Shown here in pieces: positions 61,038 to 64,000 of a DNA stretch of 64,000 bases. The stretch spans positions 49,881-113,880 of the forward strand of contig NZ_LDES01000016.1 of the NCBI RefSeq assembly GCF_001015195.1, written 5' to 3'. The notes under the pieces were generated by a model. The model was not told where the DNA came from. It made no database searches and saw only the letters and a program-made list of their open reading frames with translations. Origin of the DNA: Sphingomonas sp. Y57 (lineage in GTDB: Bacteria > Pseudomonadota > Alphaproteobacteria > Sphingomonadales > Sphingomonadaceae). Every line of letters begins with the position of its first letter. Position 1 is the stretch's first letter. The translations under genes were made by a program, and so were the position numbers.

Positions 61038-63580
61038 TGCGCCGGCTCGTCGGTATCGCTGCGCTCTGCAGCACCAGCCTCGCCCTGACCGGCGCGGGCG
61101 CCGCGCCGGAAGTCCGCTTTGCGCCCGACGCCAACGGCATCGCGGTCGGCGAGATCAAGGTCTATGACGACCGCACGCTCCAGCTGATGATGTACGATCT
61201 CGCCGCCCGGCTGGGCGGGGTATCGCCGATCGACCAGGCCGGTCTCATCGGGCGGATTGGCAACCTCCAGGGGGCCAGCTCCACCACCCGCAGCTTCAAT
61301 CTCCAGGCCTCGGGGCCGGGCCTGCCGGGCGAGGTCAGCAAGACCACGACGCCAGGCCCGACCGTCACCGAGATCACGAGCGCCTCGCCGACGACCAAGA
61401 CGGTCTTGACGCCGAGTGTCTCGACCGAAGTCCAGACGACGACAGCCGCGATCAACCCGACCAGCCCTGCGCTGCCGAGCTATGGTGCGATGGCTGCTCC
61501 GACGGCCTATGGCGTGTCGTCGCTCGACGCGCTCGGCGAGCAGGTGCAACTCGGCTATGAGCTCGCCAACCTGCGACTGCTGCTGCGCGGCGCGCTCAAT
61601 GATGATTATGCGCGCGACGGCTTCGCGCGGCGACCGGTGACCTTCGGTTTCCCGATCAATATCGAGACGCCAGGCAAGCGCTTTCGCGATGCCGCCGCCG
61701 AAGTCCATATCGTGATCTGCAACCCGCCCGAGACCTTCAGCGCCGATGCGCCGCTGGTCCGGCATGTGCTGCCGCGCGAGAAGACCTACAACGTCGCGAG
61801 CCTTACCAGCAGCTCGACCCAGCTTGGTGCGAGTGCGGTCATCTCGAGTGTCGCCAATATCGGCGGCAGCTTCCTGAGCGGCAAGCAGACCTATTATCTG
61901 GTCCGCGATCAGGACACGATCGCGGTCGAGCGGCCCCAGGATTCGGGAACGATCAAATGCCCAACGCCGTCTCCGATCGCCTTGCCGCCGCCCAGGGGCA
62001 AGGCGGGCTCCAACCTGCCAAAACCGGATGGCGAACAGTCGGATGCGGCCGAGGCTGCTGTGGATGCGAGACCCGATGTGCCGGCGCCACGGGCGGCGGC
62101 CTTCGCCTGGCAGTTCCGGCCGGTGCTTGGCCGCCGCACGGTCCAGCAGGGCATGCGCCAGACGTTCGCCCAGATCGCCTTCGCTCCCGGTGCGACCGAC
62201 CCCTCCAAGATACCTGACGTGATGGTCGGGGTAAGGACTTGCTGGCGCAAATATGACCGCAAGTCGGGGATCGTCGGCGATGTGCTGCACAATAGCTGCA
62301 CCTGGAAGTCGATGGCGATCCGCATGGCCTATGACACGACCAACATCGCCTCACTGCTCGCGACCGACAATCAGGACGGCACGATCAGTGTCACCCTCAA
62401 CGGCACTTATCCGGCCGGGACCCGGATCGCCTTCGGGGATATATCGACCGGGGAGGGCAATGTCGGCTTCTCCAATGTCGGCGGCCGACTGCGCTTTACC
62501 GCGCCGTTGCAGCTCGTTGCAACCCGTGGCGCGCGCATTTTGAGCCCCGATGGCCGGGAGCGGGAGATTGCGCTCGGCAATGAGCTGTACCGGCGGATGG
62601 GCGACGAATTCCTCATCGCCGGCTATCTCGACAACGCTCAGCTCGTCTCGGGCGGCAATGGCTATGCGATCACGCCCAGGGTCACCGACAGCTTGGTTTC
62701 CGGGCCGATCAGCCTGACGCAGGACCGGCAAGCGTTCGTGGTAACCAATGGCGCGCGCTGCGAATTGCCCGACCCGACCCGGCTGCGGCCCGCCAGCTAT
62801 CATGCGGTCAGCACGACCCAGGTCGAGATCACACTCGACATTACGACCTGTCGGCAATTGGGGCCGCAGGGGCCTGCACATGGTTATGTCGCTCTGCTCG
62901 GCGGCAAGGCCTTTGGTCTCTCGGACCAACCTTTCGCGAGAGTGACCGACAGCGAGGTGGTGTTCACGGCGCCGCGATCGTTGGTCCAGGGGCGCACGCC
63001 GGTCGTTCTGCGCCGGATGTTCACAGATCCGATCTACGATCAGCGCTACATGCTCGACGGCACCGCGACCTCGTCGATCGCGAGCATGGCGCTGCTGTCT
63101 TCGTCGGACAGCGGTGCGACCTTTGTCCTCACCGGCACGCGGCTGGGCGGGATCAAATCGCTGGCGCCGACGGGTATTCCGATCACCGTTCAGGACAATA
63201 CGGTCGCGACATTCTCGCTAACGAAGGCGCAGCTCGGCGAAATCAAGAAGCTGATGCTGAAGCTGAATGATGGTCAGGTCGTGCTCGTCGACCTGCCCGC
63301 CGTCAGTGCAGCCGGGCCAAAGAAAGCGAGCCTCAAGACGGCGTCGCCGCTGTCGCGCAGCGCGCCGACAGGCATCAGGATCGACGGGAGCAATCTTGAC
63401 CTGGTCCAGTCGATCGACTGGCAGGGCAAGGCGATCCTGTTCGTACGCTCGGCTGACGGCAGCGCGCTCCTGATTGGCAGCCCCCCGGCGGAAATGCTGC
63501 AATATCAGGGTAAGGTGCCGCTCAGGATCAAGTCGACCGACGGCACCGACCAATATTTCGACCTCGATGTCGGGCCCTAA
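61037..63580 (+). CDS. Large exported protein of unknown function
   Basis: 847 residues from the ATG at 61037, with a signal peptide (RRLVGIAALCSTSLALTGAG). The frame is open far upstream, but that part overlaps other genes. After a Thr/Ser/Pro-rich stretch (about 100-140: TVTEITSASPTTKTVLTPSV), the chain is mostly beta-type, with AAEVHIVICNPPETFSADAP and GGSFLSGKQTYYLVRDQDTI around 225-295 and repeated Ig-like stretches later (DSGATFVLTGTRLGGIKSLA; RSAPTGIRIDGSNLDLVQSI). It resembles a periplasmic or surface protein. Similar large exported proteins occur in conjugative elements, so a mating-surface role is possible; nothing confirms it. Confidence 0.7.
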   Translation: MRRLVGIAALCSTSLALTGAGAAPEVRFAPDANGIAVGEIKVYDDRTLQLMMYDLAARLGGVSPIDQAGLIGRIGNLQGASSTTRSFNLQASGPGLPGEVSKTTTPGPTVTEITSASPTTKTVLTPSVSTEVQTTTAAINPTSPALPSYGAMAAPTAYGVSSLDALGEQVQLGYELANLRLLLRGALNDDYARDGFARRPVTFGFPINIETPGKRFRDAAAEVHIVICNPPETFSADAPLVRHVLPREKTYNVASLTSSSTQLGASAVISSVANIGGSFLSGKQTYYLVRDQDTIAVERPQDSGTIKCPTPSPIALPPPRGKAGSNLPKPDGEQSDAAEAAVDARPDVPAPRAAAFAWQFRPVLGRRTVQQGMRQTFAQIAFAPGATDPSKIPDVMVGVRTCWRKYDRKSGIVGDVLHNSCTWKSMAIRMAYDTTNIASLLATDNQDGTISVTLNGTYPAGTRIAFGDISTGEGNVGFSNVGGRLRFTAPLQLVATRGARILSPDGREREIALGNELYRRMGDEFLIAGYLDNAQLVSGGNGYAITPRVTDSLVSGPISLTQDRQAFVVTNGARCELPDPTRLRPASYHAVSTTQVEITLDITTCRQLGPQGPAHGYVALLGGKAFGLSDQPFARVTDSEVVFTAPRSLVQGRTPVVLRRMFTDPIYDQRYMLDGTATSSIASMALLSSSDSGATFVLTGTRLGGIKSLAPTGIPITVQDNTVATFSLTKAQLGEIKKLMLKLNDGQVVLVDLPAVSAAGPKKASLKTASPLSRSAPTGIRIDGSNLDLVQSIDWQGKAILFVRSADGSALLIGSPPAEMLQYQGKVPLRIKSTDGTDQYFDLDVGP

Positions 63581-63683
63581 GCTGGTGACAGCGTCGCCGG
63601 CCTGCCCGACCGGCTGGCCCGGCTTGACAACCTTGCCCGAGCCAGGATGACGGCGCGTGGGCAGCATCAACAAGGAGCATCTT

Positions 63684-63959
63684 ATGAATAGCGCTGATAT
63701 CGCCAATGCTGTCGCCGAGGCGAATGGCCTCGGCAAGACCGAGGCGAAGAAGATTGTCGACGCAGTGTTTGCGACGATCGCGGATGCCGCCGCCAAGGGC
63801 GAGGAAGTGTCGCTTCCCGGCTTCGGCAAGTTCAAGGTGAAGGACAGCCCGGCACGCGAAGGACGTAATCCTTCGACCGGCGCGACTATCACGATCGCGG
63901 CATCGAAAAAGCTCGGCTTTGCGCCCGCCAAGGCGATTAAGGACAAGCTCAACGGCTGA
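63684..63959 (+). CDS. HU-family DNA-binding protein
   Basis: 91 residues from the ATG at 63684 (AAGGAG upstream). The HU pattern is complete: MNSADIANAVAEANGLGKTE, VDAVFATIADAAAKGEEVSL, PGFGKFKVKDSPAREGRNPS, TGATITIAASKKLGFAPAKA. It bends and compacts DNA as a dimer. TTGACA at 63624-63629 may be its -35 element. A copy in this position may be the element's own nucleoid protein, as many plasmids and integrative elements carry one. Confidence 0.92.
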   Translation: MNSADIANAVAEANGLGKTEAKKIVDAVFATIADAAAKGEEVSLPGFGKFKVKDSPAREGRNPSTGATITIAASKKLGFAPAKAIKDKLNG

Positions 63960-64000
63960 TCAGGCAGGATGGAATCCCGCGCGGCCGACGCCTGAAGGGC

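Noticed and set aside
43890..64000. A second copy of the tRNA 3' end (attR)
   Set aside because: Reading both strands gave no match longer than a few bases to the acceptor and T-arm sequence; the right boundary is probably outside the window.
1..64000. CRISPR arrays, IS elements, rRNA genes or riboswitches
   Set aside because: No regularly spaced repeats, transposase genes with inverted repeats, rRNA stretches or recognisable riboswitch aptamers were seen.

Overview
The window is GC-rich alphaproteobacterial DNA and most likely comes from a sphingomonad (Sphingomonas, Sphingobium, Novosphingobium or a relative). The pointers are a TonB-dependent receptor next to aromatic-acid MFS transporters, a ferulate/p-coumarate activation pair built on an NDP-forming acyl-CoA synthetase, and a conjugative module of DUF736, an AlpA-like HTH, a TraF-type S26 peptidase, a lytic transglycosylase and a DUF3363 relaxase. 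This assignment is inference; no rRNA or species marker is present.

Bases 1-34,700 form a catabolic gene cluster. Its left edge carries the 3' end of a CoA-transferase beta subunit, an AMP-forming acyl-CoA ligase, an amidohydrolase, two crotonases without the usual catalytic glutamates, and a fused two-domain acyl-CoA dehydrogenase. Next come a hydroxycinnamate operon (NDP-forming CoA synthetase, hydroxycinnamoyl-CoA hydratase/lyase, carboxymuconolactone-decarboxylase-like protein) and a divergent operon of cupin, DUF6282, aldehyde dehydrogenase and FolD. Further right are four aromatic-acid MFS transporters in two paralogous pairs, a TonB receptor, several amidohydrolase-2 (LigI/ACMSD-like) enzymes, an HpcH/HpaI aldolase, two MetE-like zinc methyltransferases, three CMD-family proteins, a MarR regulator and an NHL propeller. 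Together they suggest uptake, CoA activation, side-chain removal and possibly O-demethylation of lignin-type methoxylated aromatics, with C1 units going to tetrahydrofolate. Several families occur twice, so part of the cluster probably arose by duplication.

Bases 34,850-43,700 are ordinary chromosome: alanine dehydrogenase with a divergent Lrp/AsnC regulator, the Kup potassium transporter, a secreted YtcJ-like amidohydrolase, a LuxR-type regulator, a DUF3775 protein and a ferredoxin-reductase-like flavoprotein.

A tRNA with a CAU anticodon at 43,813-43,889 is followed at once by a tyrosine integrase. Everything from there to the right edge looks like an integrated element whose far end is outside the window. 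Its first part (45-52.5 kb) has less biased codon usage and holds an SMR-like protein lacking the key glutamate, a DUF2971 protein, and a compact three-gene operon: a PD-(D/E)XK protein, an 877-residue protein with a zinc ribbon and a second PD-(D/E)XK motif, and a helical protein with an R-x4-H HEPN-type motif. That operon is the best candidate here for an undescribed defence system. The rest (52.7-64 kb) is a PadR-controlled pair and a conjugation module (relaxase, transglycosylase, TraF with an apparent frameshift, HTH, DUF736, secreted nuclease), followed by exported proteins of unknown role and an HU-like protein.
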